DNA of 64,000 nucleotides, taken from the NCBI RefSeq assembly GCF_036492245.1, contig NZ_AP025286.1, forward strand, positions 1,860,001 through 1,924,000, in the 5' to 3' direction. The stretch is from Treponema bryantii. Lineage in GTDB: Bacteria; Spirochaetota; Spirochaetia; Treponematales; Treponemataceae. The position numbers and the translations under genes were made by a program. Positions 51,359-60,920 of the stretch are shown here, in pieces; position 1 is the stretch's first letter; each line of letters starts with the position of its first letter. The notes beneath the pieces are model-generated. The model was not told the DNA's origin and made no database searches. It saw only the letters and a program-made list of their open reading frames with translations.

Positions 51359-52687
51359 ATGAAAAAGAACAAAATAACTCTTTTATGTATGATTTTTGTT
51401 TTTGTTATGACTGTTAATTGTACATTCGCAGCATCTAATTCTACCGTAACTTCAAAAGACTGGCTTGATCCATCCGTTCCATCTTTCAGCAAAACTTATG
51501 AAAAGTATTTTGAACATGTTGGTTTTGCAGTTGAATACGGTAACTTTGGTAATGGCTGGGGAACAAAACAGGAACTTTATTATGATGAAGTTCAGAAAGG
51601 TCTTTCAAAGCATGCAAACCAGATTACTATGGGAAACGAGTTTAAGCCTCAGTTTGTAATGGCGTGGTGGGGAAATAAACCAACTGTTTCCGGCTCTTTT
51701 ACAGCATCTAACGGTGTAACAATTAAAACTCCGGTTCTTAATGGACTTCAGCGTATTGATGATATTCTTGCAATCTGTAAGAAAAATAATCTTAAAATGA
51801 GAGGTCATACTCTTGGATGGCATTCTCAGACAGAAGATGGATTTTTCTGTAAAGATTATGATAAATCAAAAGCTTTAGTTAGCCGCGATGAAATGGAAGC
51901 ACGCCTTGAATGGTATATCAAAACTGTTCTGGAACGTGTTGATAACTGGGAAAAGAAAAATAATAACGGACAGCATATTATCTGGGCATGGGATGTATTT
52001 AATGAAGCTACACCTGATGGAGGTTCAAGCTGGCTTAGAACTGATTCAAAATGGTATTCAGTTTATAAGAACGGAGACTTCCTTGTTGATGCTTTTAAGT
52101 ATGCAAATAAATATGCTCCAAAAGATGTAAAGCTTGTTTATAACGATTACGGTGGAATCTACGGAACTTCTGTAAGCGATAAGCATGCTAAGCAGCTTCG
52201 TGTTGTTGATCTTATTCTTTCTCATAAAGATGATGCAACTCTCCCTACCAGACTTGATGCAATGGGACTGCAGTCTCATCATAGTGTTAAGAATTCTGCC
52301 GGTGCAGTAGAAAAAGAAATCACAGATTTCCTTGCAAAAGGTATTGATGTTCAGATTACAGAGCTTGATATTGGAACATGGAACAGCTATGACAAAGAAA
52401 AAGATATTGTTGGTGTCAGCGGAAAGCAGTTCAACAGTCTTTCTGATGCTTACAAGGCTTACTTCCAGGTTTATATCAAGAACCGTAAGACAGCTTCTAA
52501 ACATGGTGTAGAAAGCATTACTGTATGGGGGCTTAATGATGAAAACACCTGGCTGAATATGGAATATCAGAAGAAATGGCTTGGTAACTGTAATCAGTTC
52601 CCGCTTCTGTTTACAAAGCCAAACAGCAACAAATGGGTTTATTATACTAAACCTGCATTCTATGCTGTTATTGAAGCTGCTAATTAA
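51359..52687 (+). CDS. Secreted endo-1,4-beta-xylanase, GH10
   Basis: Cleaves xylan in plant cell walls. 442 residues with signal peptide ('ALL'-type hydrophobic stretch 'ITLLCMIFVFVMTVNCTFAA'). GH10 marks: 'RGHTLGWHSQ' , the acid/base Glu in 'WAWDVFNEATPDGG', the nucleophile Glu in 'DVQITELDIGTW', and 'ITVWGLNDENTWLN' at the end. Only the catalytic domain is present; there is no carbohydrate-binding module. AAGGAG before the ATG. The 206 bases upstream are AT-rich with no operator I recognise. It faces the rodA gene with 12 bases between. Confidence 0.95.
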   Translation: MKKNKITLLCMIFVFVMTVNCTFAASNSTVTSKDWLDPSVPSFSKTYEKYFEHVGFAVEYGNFGNGWGTKQELYYDEVQKGLSKHANQITMGNEFKPQFVMAWWGNKPTVSGSFTASNGVTIKTPVLNGLQRIDDILAICKKNNLKMRGHTLGWHSQTEDGFFCKDYDKSKALVSRDEMEARLEWYIKTVLERVDNWEKKNNNGQHIIWAWDVFNEATPDGGSSWLRTDSKWYSVYKNGDFLVDAFKYANKYAPKDVKLVYNDYGGIYGTSVSDKHAKQLRVVDLILSHKDDATLPTRLDAMGLQSHHSVKNSAGAVEKEITDFLAKGIDVQITELDIGTWNSYDKEKDIVGVSGKQFNSLSDAYKAYFQVYIKNRKTASKHGVESITVWGLNDENTWLNMEYQKKWLGNCNQFPLLFTKPNSNKWVYYTKPAFYAVIEAAN

Positions 52688-52699
52688 TTCTGATTAAAA

Positions 52700-54013
52700 C
52701 TACTTGAGTTCGGCCTTTCTGTAATTTACATTCATTACAAGGCCGATACAAGTCATTGCTGTAAGCAGTGATGAACCACCGTAAGAAAGGAACAGCAGAG
52801 GAATACCTGTAATCGGCATTATACCCATAACCATTCCTACGTTAATAAAGAAATGGAACGAGAACATTCCGAATATTCCGGCACATATGTACGAGCCGTA
52901 ACGGTTTACGCATTTACGGATAATATAAAGAATCTTAAGAAGAATAACAAAGTATAATGAGAATACAAGCATTCCGCCAAGGAAGCCGAATTCCTCAGAA
53001 AGAATACTGAAAATAAAGTCTGTACTCTGCTGAGGAAGGAAGCGGTAATGGCTCTGAGTTCCCATCAAATATCCCTGACCAATTACACCACCCGCACCAA
53101 TGGCAACCTTAGACTGAATGATGTTCCAGCCGGCGCCCAAAGGATCCTTATTAGGATTCATAAAGATGATTAAACGCTTAATCTGATAATCTTTTAACAC
53201 CTTGCCAAAAATCATTGAGAAAATAAGTGCAAGTGCAATAATTGATGTAAAGTAGATAATCCAGTGAATATAACGAGGACCGTGAAGGTAACGGCGGATA
53301 ACGTAACCCAAAAGTGTAATTACGACAAAGGCGAAAATCAAAATTGCTCTTAATCTAAAGTTTGTTAAAATCGTAATAACTGCTAGTGGATTTATTGCAA
53401 TTTCTGCATTCCATACCGGAAGTATCGCAAAGAAAATCGTGAATACACCAAAGAGGAATATATAACCGATATATCTGATTGGAACACCGGCAATAAAGCA
53501 CATGATAAAGTAAATAGGAAGATATACAGAAGAAGTTCCGAGGTCCGGCTGTAAAAGGATGAGTCCCATAGGAAGAAGCAGAACTCCAGTTGCAAGGAAG
53601 AAACGCTTCAACTGATCTCCATTAGCAGTATCATCGAGAACACGAGCTAAATAAAGAATATAGAAAACCTTTCCAAACTCAGAAGGCTGAATACCAAATT
53701 CACCGATACCAATCCAGCTTTTTGCACCATTTACATAACGACCGAAAATTCTTGTATAAACCAGAAGAATAAGAAGCCCGATAAAACCGTAAATAGAAAG
53801 AGATTCTGTTCTTCTGTAATCATAGATTGTAATTCCAATCATAATTACAAAACCAATTGCAGCCCAGATAATCTGCTTTATATATTCGTTTGTTACACGA
53901 ACTCCTTCGGAGTTAATACTTGAAGAATAAATGAACATTACTCCAAGAGCTACAAGAGTTAATACAACAAGAATCAGAAGATAATCGAACATTGAAAAAA
54001 ACTTATTCTTCAT
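52700..54013 (-). CDS. rodA: RodA, SEDS-family peptidoglycan polymerase
   Basis: Glycosyltransferase that builds lateral-wall peptidoglycan with PBP2. 437 residues with about ten membrane segments. 'VNGAKSWIGIGEFGIQPSEF' and 'ILLQPDLGTSSVYLPIYFI' carry the conserved residues of the SEDS family, and 'GIMPITGIPLLFLSYGGSSL' is the closing signature. Last gene of the mre operon, 11 bases after PBP2. Confidence 0.95.
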   Translation of the reverse strand: MKNKFFSMFDYLLILVVLTLVALGVMFIYSSSINSEGVRVTNEYIKQIIWAAIGFVIMIGITIYDYRRTESLSIYGFIGLLILLVYTRIFGRYVNGAKSWIGIGEFGIQPSEFGKVFYILYLARVLDDTANGDQLKRFFLATGVLLLPMGLILLQPDLGTSSVYLPIYFIMCFIAGVPIRYIGYIFLFGVFTIFFAILPVWNAEIAINPLAVITILTNFRLRAILIFAFVVITLLGYVIRRYLHGPRYIHWIIYFTSIIALALIFSMIFGKVLKDYQIKRLIIFMNPNKDPLGAGWNIIQSKVAIGAGGVIGQGYLMGTQSHYRFLPQQSTDFIFSILSEEFGFLGGMLVFSLYFVILLKILYIIRKCVNRYGSYICAGIFGMFSFHFFINVGMVMGIMPITGIPLLFLSYGGSSLLTAMTCIGLVMNVNYRKAELK

Positions 54014-54024
54014 ACTAACCTCTC

Positions 54025-55908
54025 CTATTCCTGTCTTCCGCGGTTATTTGTAAGATAAGAGAAGCCAAGAGCCTTTGTAGCTTCTTCACAATTCTGATGT
54101 GCAAAGATTCCCTGAATGATGATATTTGTACAGTATGGAGCCCACCATTCCCATTTGTTGCAGGCTTCTACGATTGTTGCAACACAAATACGATCCTCTG
54201 GAGGTGCATCATAAGGAGCATAAGCAACAAGCCAAGAGTGCCAGCTCTGTTCATCTTTTCTGTTTGGATTACTGTATGGTTCAACTTCGGCAGTACCTGT
54301 TTTACAGGCAATCTGAACAATCTTATTATGCATAGGATACTGAGGTGTACCGTCTGTAACAGTATAGCGCATTGCTTCCTGAATCTGTTTCCATACATCT
54401 TTATCGATTGTTGATTCAGTAAGAACCTGAGGTCTTACTGAATCAATAACTTCACCTGTTACTGGATCACGAACTTCCTTAAGGAGATGAGGCTTATAAA
54501 TTACGCCTTCGTTAGAAACCATTGCAACCATATTAGCAAGCTGCAAAGGAGTAGCTTCCATATAGCCCTGTCCGATAGAACAAGACATTGTATCTCCACC
54601 AAGCCATTTTTCGTGATATTTCTTTTCCTTCCATTCAGCAGTTGGAACAAGACCAGAAACCTGACTAGGCAAATCTATCTGAGCACTCTTACCAAAACCA
54701 AACTCACGGGCATAAGAGGCAATCTTTTCAATACCAAGATAATCACGGCCAACAGTCCAGTAATAAACGTCACAAGACTGTGCCATAGCGTTTTTCATAT
54801 CAAGCCAGCCGTGTCCAGGCTCTTTTACGTGACAGTGGAACTTACGGCCACCATAAACCATTACACCCTTACATTCGATTTTCTTGCTGGCAGGGAAAGC
54901 ATTTTCCTGAAGCATTGCGGCAGACATGATGATTTTGAAGGTGGAAGCCGGAGGATAAGAAACCTGAACGGCACGGTTCAAGAGAGGCTTTGAAGTATCA
55001 TTCAAAAGTTTTGCATATTCGATTCCCGCATCATCCGAACTGAAGATATTTGAGTCGTAATACGGATAAGAAACCATTGCAAGAACTTCACCGGTAGCAG
55101 GCTTAAGAACAACTGAAGCACCAACTCTGTTTCCAAGAGCTTCTTCTACAAGCTTTTGTGTATCACTGTCAATTGTGAGAACAAGGCTCTTACCCATTTC
55201 CGGCGGCTCAACAATTGGTGTATCAGAAATAATTCGGCCATGAACATCAACGGTAGACATTTCGCGGCCTTCCTTACCCTGAAGCAGTGAATCATACTGC
55301 TTTTCAATACCAGTCTTACCAACAATACTTGTTTTCTTGTAGCCCTGGTTATAAAGAACGGTCATTTCGTCCTGGTTGATATCACCAACATAACCTACAA
55401 TATGAGAAAGAGATCCTGTATGCTGATAGTTTCTGATTGGTTTAGAAACCCAGGAAACACCAGGAAGATCAATTTTATTTTCTGCAATATTAGAAATAAC
55501 TGTAAAAGGCACGTTTGATTTTACCTGTACGGTAGAATATGAACGGCGCATATTTTTTGGAATCTTTTTATCAATATCAGTTTTACTGATTCCTAAATAC
55601 TGTGCAAGTTTTAGAATTACAGTATCGTAACGGTCCTTAGGAATTTCACCGGGAGTTACTTCAACAGCAAACGAATCTGTATTGATTACAATTGGAAGCA
55701 GCGCATTGCGGTCAAAGATTTCACCACGCTGTGCTGAAATAACTGTAATCTGACTTGAAATTCTCTGAGACTGCGAACGATAATGCTCACCCTGTACAAT
55801 CTGCATTGAGAACAGTCTGTATGCATAGCAGATAAAAAAAATGACAAGAATAATGAGAAGAATGAAGATTTTAGAACCTTTTGTTAATCTGTCTTCAGAA
55901 TTAATCAT
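54025..55908 (-). CDS. mrdA: Penicillin-binding protein 2 (transpeptidase)
   Basis: Crosslinks peptidoglycan in elongation. 627 residues: one N-terminal membrane helix ('IFILLIILVIFFICYAYRLF'), the dimerisation domain ('RGEIFDRNALLPIVINTDSF'), and the transpeptidase with active-site 'YPPASTFKIIMSA' (SxxK), 'AQSCDVYYW' (SxD/N) and 'IACKTGTAE' (KTG). It overlaps mreD by 8 bases. All motifs intact. Confidence 0.95.
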   Translation of the reverse strand: MINSEDRLTKGSKIFILLIILVIFFICYAYRLFSMQIVQGEHYRSQSQRISSQITVISAQRGEIFDRNALLPIVINTDSFAVEVTPGEIPKDRYDTVILKLAQYLGISKTDIDKKIPKNMRRSYSTVQVKSNVPFTVISNIAENKIDLPGVSWVSKPIRNYQHTGSLSHIVGYVGDINQDEMTVLYNQGYKKTSIVGKTGIEKQYDSLLQGKEGREMSTVDVHGRIISDTPIVEPPEMGKSLVLTIDSDTQKLVEEALGNRVGASVVLKPATGEVLAMVSYPYYDSNIFSSDDAGIEYAKLLNDTSKPLLNRAVQVSYPPASTFKIIMSAAMLQENAFPASKKIECKGVMVYGGRKFHCHVKEPGHGWLDMKNAMAQSCDVYYWTVGRDYLGIEKIASYAREFGFGKSAQIDLPSQVSGLVPTAEWKEKKYHEKWLGGDTMSCSIGQGYMEATPLQLANMVAMVSNEGVIYKPHLLKEVRDPVTGEVIDSVRPQVLTESTIDKDVWKQIQEAMRYTVTDGTPQYPMHNKIVQIACKTGTAEVEPYSNPNRKDEQSWHSWLVAYAPYDAPPEDRICVATIVEACNKWEWWAPYCTNIIIQGIFAHQNCEEATKALGFSYLTNNRGRQE

Positions 55909-56425
55909 TGTCTATACTGTCCTTAACAGAGCGTACTGCAAGTGATTTTCGGAAAAAGCTTAAAAACTTAAATACAAACGGTGCCAGAAGAACATTTTCA
56001 ATAAATTCAAAAAGGAAATCGTATGAAATGATTCCGGCAATGTAGATGTGCACATTTGGAAACAGAAGTCCCAGAAGATTTACCATAAGAGTTTTAGCAA
56101 TTGTTCCGATTCCCACACAGAGCATTGGAAGAATAAAACCAGAAATAATTACATTCTTGGCAAAGATTCCGCCAACATATCCGATTATGGTTCTGAATAT
56201 GCAGTTAAAGCCGAAAGGAATACCGGTAATAAAATCCAGTAAGATTCCGGAAATAAAGCCTGTTGTTTCACCTACTATCTTTCCATTCAAAAGTGAAAAA
56301 TAAATTGAACAGATTAATACAAGATCTGGAACAATATATATGAATGTAATGTTTGACAGAATTGAAGATTCAAGAATAACGGCACATAAAAGTATGAATG
56401 TACTTACAAGAATTGATTTTGTCAT
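55901..56425 (-). CDS. mreD: MreD, rod-shape membrane protein
   Basis: 174 residues with five or so hydrophobic segments ('ILVSTFILLCAVILESSI', 'VPDLVLICSIYFSLLNGKIV', 'GETTGFISGILLDFITGIPF'). The family has little sequence identity, but length, hydropathy and the position between mreC and PBP2 support it. 5 bases from mreC. Part of the elongasome. Confidence 0.85.
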   Translation of the reverse strand: MTKSILVSTFILLCAVILESSILSNITFIYIVPDLVLICSIYFSLLNGKIVGETTGFISGILLDFITGIPFGFNCIFRTIIGYVGGIFAKNVIISGFILPMLCVGIGTIAKTLMVNLLGLLFPNVHIYIAGIISYDFLFEFIENVLLAPFVFKFLSFFRKSLAVRSVKDSIDND

Positions 56426-56430
56426 ACGCT

Positions 56431-57312
56431 CTACTCCTTATCTGCCTTTCGGTCGTTCAGTTCTTTCTGATTAACAACAACTACATTTTCGAGTCTTGCA
56501 AAATCAATAATCGGCACAAGCTCAATATTCAGCGATGAGTTATAATCAAGTGTAGTAATTTTTGTGATTGTACCAATTGCAATATCGCGCATGTAATTAT
56601 CGTTTTCACCGGAAGTTACTACGATGTCTCCATAACTGAGTTCATCAACTACAGACTTTCGGATGTACTGCATAAGCAGCGGCTGATCCTGACTTCCCAG
56701 TCCATTTACAAGACCAAGGTCTCGTGTATTCTGAATACGTGCTGAAACGATATTGTTGATATTGTAAATCGGCATAATCTGACTTGTAAAAGTTCCAACC
56801 TGAACAACCTTTCCTACAAGTCCCTGGTTACCATTCTGAAATGCAATAACCGGCATGTTCTTACGGATTCCGTTTACACTTCCCTTATCGATTGTAAGAT
56901 ATGTAAATGCATTATCAAGATCTCGGGCAATAATCTGTGCCGGGATATTTTTTTCATCTAAAGAAACTGCAAAGTCCAGCTGTTCCTTAAGACGAGCATT
57001 CTCCTTACGGATATCTGCATTGGAACGCTGCATTTCTTCATAGTTCTCAAGCTTAATTACTAAATCATTATAATCTTTTTTTAATTTACGGAGTTCTCCT
57101 ACTGCATTAAAGGTATTCTTAAATCCACCTGCAACAAAGTGAACTCCCTTATCAAGTGAAGAAAAAACAGAAAAACCAATCTGCTTAAAGTTTAAGATAA
57201 ATCCACCGGTATGGAATGCCAGAGACAAACCTCCGGCAAGCAGATATAGAACGAGGAGAAATTCTGCAAATTTAATTTTGAAAGAAAAATTCGGCTTTCT
57301 TCGCATAACCAC
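56431..57312 (-). CDS. mreC: MreC, rod-shape scaffold protein
   Basis: 293 residues: one membrane helix ('FAEFLLVLYLLAGGLSLAFH'), a coiled coil ('ELRKLKKDYNDLVIKLENYE'), and a beta-barrel domain ('IPAQIIARDLDNAFTYLTID', then 'GLVGKVVQVGTFTSQIMPIY'). Periplasmic side. Twenty bases after mreB. Confidence 0.93.
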   Translation of the reverse strand: MVMRRKPNFSFKIKFAEFLLVLYLLAGGLSLAFHTGGFILNFKQIGFSVFSSLDKGVHFVAGGFKNTFNAVGELRKLKKDYNDLVIKLENYEEMQRSNADIRKENARLKEQLDFAVSLDEKNIPAQIIARDLDNAFTYLTIDKGSVNGIRKNMPVIAFQNGNQGLVGKVVQVGTFTSQIMPIYNINNIVSARIQNTRDLGLVNGLGSQDQPLLMQYIRKSVVDELSYGDIVVTSGENDNYMRDIAIGTITKITTLDYNSSLNIELVPIIDFARLENVVVVNQKELNDRKADKE

Positions 57313-57332
57313 CCACCCGGAGAAAGCTTGAA

Positions 57333-58370
57333 TTAGTCGTTAAGACTGTCGTAAATTGTTCTCTCAGAATACATATCCTTGAACAGGCCGAATGCTTTAC
57401 CAGCACCAAGAGCAACACATTCAAGAGGCTTTTCTACGAGAATAACAGGTACACCAGTTTCCTTTGAAACGAGCTTTGGAAGCTCGCGGAGCATAGAACC
57501 ACCACCAGTCATTACGATACCACGTTCAATGATATCTGAAGCAAGCTCTGGAGGAGTTTCTGAAAGTACAGACTTAATTTCTTCAACGATTTTTGTTACA
57601 GGCTCTTTGAGAGCTTCGCGTACTTCAACGCTGTCGATTTCGAGACGGCGTGGAAGACCAGTAATAGCGTCAGTTCCCTTAAGCTCCATCTTTTCGATAG
57701 TTTTTTCAGGAGCGGCATTACCAATCTGAATCTTAAGACGTTCAGCAGCTGGCTGACCAATAATAAGGTTATGAACACTCTTTACGTGCTTTACGATTGC
57801 TTCGTCGAACTTGTCTCCACCAACGCGGATTGAGTGAGTAACAACCATACCACCGAGGGAAATTACAGAGATTTCTGCAGTACCACCACCGATATCGCAG
57901 ATCATATGTCCAGCTGGCTCAAAAATAGGAATATCTGCACCAATAGCAGCTGCACGGCTTTCTTCGATTACTTCAACTTCCTTAGCACCAGCCTTCATTG
58001 CAGCTTCAATAACTGCACGGCGTTCTACATCAGTTACGCAGGAAGGAATACCAATCTTCATTCTTACTGATTTGAAAAGCTGATGGCGTGGAATGATTTT
58101 TGAGATGAAGTATTTAATCATCTTTTCTGTACTATCTATATCGGCAATAACACCATCTGCAAGTGGACGGATAGCCATGATGTTTCCAGGAGTTTTATCA
58201 AGCATTCGCTTAGCTTCTGCACCAACGGCAACAATTCTTTTTGTTCCCTTCTCAACAGCGATTACTGAAGGTTCGTCAATAACAATTCCCTTGTCACGAA
58301 CATAAATCAAGGTATTACAGGTTCCTAAATCAATACCAATATCTGTTGAAAAACTATCAAAAAAACCCAT
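57333..58370 (-). CDS. mreB: MreB, actin-like rod-shape protein
   Basis: Filament that directs lateral-wall synthesis. 345 residues. '[15 protein letters not shown]' (phosphate 1), '[19 protein letters not shown]' (phosphate 2) and '[16 protein letters not shown]' (adenosine) are intact. First gene of the mre operon; a 30-base gap separates it from the TPR gene upstream on the same strand. Confidence 0.98.
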   Translation of the reverse strand: MGFFDSFSTDIGIDLGTCNTLIYVRDKGIVIDEPSVIAVEKGTKRIVAVGAEAKRMLDKTPGNIMAIRPLADGVIADIDSTEKMIKYFISKIIPRHQLFKSVRMKIGIPSCVTDVERRAVIEAAMKAGAKEVEVIEESRAAAIGADIPIFEPAGHMICDIGGGTAEISVISLGGMVVTHSIRVGGDKFDEAIVKHVKSVHNLIIGQPAAERLKIQIGNAAPEKTIEKMELKGTDAITGLPRRLEIDSVEVREALKEPVTKIVEEIKSVLSETPPELASDIIERGIVMTGGGSMLRELPKLVSKETGVPVILVEKPLECVALGAGKAFGLFKDMYSERTIYDSLND

Positions 58371-58400
58371 CTATTTCCTCCCGGTTCTCTTTTTTACAAA

Positions 58401-59357
58401 TTAATTTTCTGACATTTTCTGCAGAGCTCCAGGGTGATTAACCTGAATCTTAAGAGCTTTACGCCACTCAGAACGGGCCTTCACAATATTACCCTGCTTC
58501 TCATATATTACACCAATTCCATAATGTGCGTCAGCAGAATTTTCGTTTTTTTTCAAAACATTCTCAAATTCTTCGAGCGCAGAATCATAATCTTCTTTAT
58601 CTATATAAATAGAACCAAGAAGGTTCTGACTCTTTAGCACTATATCTTCATTATCGCTGTTTTTTATGATTCTGAATAGATATTGTTCAGAAGCATTTAA
58701 TTGTTGTGCCTTATAATACTGTTCTGCAATTGCAAGAAGCAGTGAATCTGACTCACGCACAAGAAGAGCTTCAGTAAAGGCCGAAATACTTTCCATTGTC
58801 TGGCCAAGAGAAGCATAACTGAGTCCGAGATACTCTGCTATATCATCTGCTTCATATCCGTTTTCTTTTGCTAGAAGAAGATATTTTACAGCAAGATCGG
58901 CATAGTAATGTGTTGTAATTGTATTCTTAGAAAAATAAGCTCGTCCCAGCATATACTGAAGCTGAGGAATAAGATCTTTGTCTGCCTCATAAAGGGCAAT
59001 TCGAATATTATTTATGCATTCATCAAGATAGCTTTGTGCAAGCTGTGTATCTGTTTGTGCCTGAGCAAGGAAAAAGCAGGCATAGCTATAATATGTTAAT
59101 GCTGTATTATTGTAGGTGTTATCCTGAAGAAAAATCTTGCTGAGCTCATACACTTTCTGATAGTCATAAACGGCCCAGGCTTCTTTTATAGTTTTAATTG
59201 TGATTTTTCCAGACTGATATTTTTTGATTAAAAAAACGGCAGAAAAAGCGATTGCAGATACTACGATTATTACAACTGCAGTACGGATAATATTCCGCAG
59301 CAGGTGGCTTTTCTTTTTTGCGTAGCTGCTGTTTTCAATATTGTAATTCGCTTTCAA
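58401..59357 (-). CDS. TPR protein with N-terminal membrane helix
   Basis: 318 residues. One helix near residues 25-47 ('IIRTAVVIIVVSAIAFSAVF') and then TPR-type repeats ('YAYLGLSYASLGQTMESISA' kind; clear ones are 'ALEEFENVLKKNENSADAHY' and 'GVIYEKQGNIVKARSEWRKA'). Probably a scaffold for envelope proteins. Stands upstream of mreB as in related Treponema by my recollection. Confidence 0.82.
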   Translation of the reverse strand: MKANYNIENSSYAKKKSHLLRNIIRTAVVIIVVSAIAFSAVFLIKKYQSGKITIKTIKEAWAVYDYQKVYELSKIFLQDNTYNNTALTYYSYACFFLAQAQTDTQLAQSYLDECINNIRIALYEADKDLIPQLQYMLGRAYFSKNTITTHYYADLAVKYLLLAKENGYEADDIAEYLGLSYASLGQTMESISAFTEALLVRESDSLLLAIAEQYYKAQQLNASEQYLFRIIKNSDNEDIVLKSQNLLGSIYIDKEDYDSALEEFENVLKKNENSADAHYGIGVIYEKQGNIVKARSEWRKALKIQVNHPGALQKMSEN

Positions 59358-59380
59358 TTCCCCACCACTTTATAAAAAAA

Positions 59381-59791
59381 ACAGATGGAACGGTAAGCCG
59401 GGTTCTGTTCTCCACTTTCCTGTAAAAACAGAAAAGCAGGCATAACCATCTATCCGCACTGAATGTTACCATTCAGCTCCAGCGATTTACCCGCAGTATA
59501 GCTCGGAATAACTTAACTGCTGCTTAATCTTGCTCCGAATGAGGTTTACAAGCGTCAGCCGTTACCGACATGACCGGTAGTCTCTTACACTGCCTTTTCA
59601 CCCTTACTCGCTTTGCAGCGGGCGGTACAATTTCTGTTGCACTATCTGTCACGCACTGGGCTATGCAGAAAATCTACAGCTGCCAGATTGTGCCCGGTTG
59701 TTACCCGGCATTCTTTCCGAAGGAGCCCGGACTTTCTCTCACCGCCTTCCGTTATCATCAACGAAAGGCAGCACGGTTATATTCCATCTGT
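59381..59791 (-). ncRNA. rnpB: RNase P RNA, class A
   Basis: Catalytic RNA of RNase P. On the minus strand, 5' end ACAGATGGAAT pairs with the 3' end GTTCCATCTGT. Recognised elements: GAGAGAAAGTCCGGGCTCC, ACAGAAA, CCGCCC, AAGGGTGAAA, GTAAGAG, and the final CAGAACCCGGCTTA. A run of T follows the 3' end (59373-59380 on the other strand), which works as its terminator. About 411 bases. It follows the zinc-ribbon gene on the same strand. Confidence 0.95.
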
Positions 59792-59818
59792 ATTAAAAAC
59801 AAATTAAAGAATAAGAGG

Positions 59819-60790
59819 TTACTCTTCGTCCTCATCTTCATCTGAATCATCATCAGAATCGTCTTCATCATCTGAATCTTCAGCGTCTTCATCATCAACT
59901 TCGTCTTCGTCATCGAACTCTGATCTTGAATCTTCGTCCTCATCCTCTGCGAACTCAGAATCTTCATCATCAAATTCATCATCAAGACCTGCAAGACTTC
60001 CAGCAGCTCCGATATCGAAGTAATCTTCCTGCTGATCTTCTGCTACCTCTTCGTAATAAAGGATACGGCTGCAGTATGGACAGAAGTTAATATCTTCACC
60101 TTCGCGAACTTCGTTTGCAAAGTTTGCAGGAAGAATCATATGACAACCTGAACAAACACCATTTCTTACAGAAACGATACCTTCAGAATTGCGCTGAATG
60201 ATTCTCTGGAACTTGAAAAGGATTTCCTGAGCCTTAAGCTCTGCATTCTCTTCTGAAGAATAGATGTCATTGATATTCTTTGTTACCTTATCTTCTTCAA
60301 CCTTAAGTTTTTTGAGCTTATCATCATAAGAAGAAAGCTCTTTATTAAGAGAATCACGGCTTGAGTTAAGCTCGCTTTCATTGAATTTAATTGATTCTTC
60401 TGTGTTCTTAAGACGTTCGTTAAGCTCAGCAAGTTCTTTCTCTTCTTTCTGAAGATCCTTTCTTACCTGCTCTTCAAGAGCCTTAGCCTCGTTGATCTGC
60501 TTTTCGAGAGCTTCATACTCGCGGTGTGTAGTACTGTTTGCAACACCTTTTTCGCCTTCTTCGCGAGATTTTACTGCTTCATCAAGCTGAGTCTTAAGCT
60601 GAGTTACTTTTTCCTGAGTTTCATCATAGTTTGACTTCAACTCAATGAATTCTTTCTGTGTTTTTGCAAGCAGGTCTTCCTGATTGCTAAGCTGTTTAGG
60701 AGCGTCGTTCTTCTTTCCTTCAAGCTCGTATTTCTGTACGAGAATCTCCTGCAAAGATTTCAGATTCTCAAAAACTTCTGTTGTTACCAT
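59819..60790 (-). CDS. Coiled-coil zinc-ribbon protein (CdsZ-like) with acidic tail
   Basis: 323 residues. Residues 1-180 are one long coiled coil ('EKVTQLKTQLDEAVKSREEG', 'KALEEQVRKDLQKEEKELAE'). A C4 zinc ribbon follows ('NGVCSGCHMILPANFANEVR', 'INFCPYCSRILYYEEV'). The last 60 residues are almost only Asp, Glu and Ser. The coiled coil plus ribbon matches the family called DUF164/CdsZ. The tail is unusual. Role unknown, perhaps RNA or flagellar/secretion-partner binding. Lies between rpoD and rnpB. Confidence 0.85.
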   Translation of the reverse strand: MVTTEVFENLKSLQEILVQKYELEGKKNDAPKQLSNQEDLLAKTQKEFIELKSNYDETQEKVTQLKTQLDEAVKSREEGEKGVANSTTHREYEALEKQINEAKALEEQVRKDLQKEEKELAELNERLKNTEESIKFNESELNSSRDSLNKELSSYDDKLKKLKVEEDKVTKNINDIYSSEENAELKAQEILFKFQRIIQRNSEGIVSVRNGVCSGCHMILPANFANEVREGEDINFCPYCSRILYYEEVAEDQQEDYFDIGAAGSLAGLDDEFDDEDSEFAEDEDEDSRSEFDDEDEVDDEDAEDSDDEDDSDDDSDEDEDEE

Positions 60791-60855
60791 CTCAAGGTTC
60801 CTTATTTAAAATATCTAGTAATAATATAATTTTTTGACTTTTTAGTCTATATAAG

Positions 60856-60914
60856 GGATTGCTCCGTCGCAAGCTCCTCGCAATGACGTCATTGCAAACG
60901 AAGCGAAGCAATCC
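60856..60914. repeat. Dispersed palindromic repeat between rpoD and the zinc-ribbon gene
   Basis: Inverted ends GGATTGCT (60856-60863) and AGCAATCC (60907-60914), with a perfect 16-base palindrome GCAATGACGTCATTGC inside (60880-60895). The right part GCGAAGCAATC matches the end of the tandem repeat in the RluA gene (24081-24090). It ends six bases before the rpoD stop codon, so it may also shape the end of the rpoD message. Confidence 0.8.
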
Positions 60915-60920
60915 ATTTCG

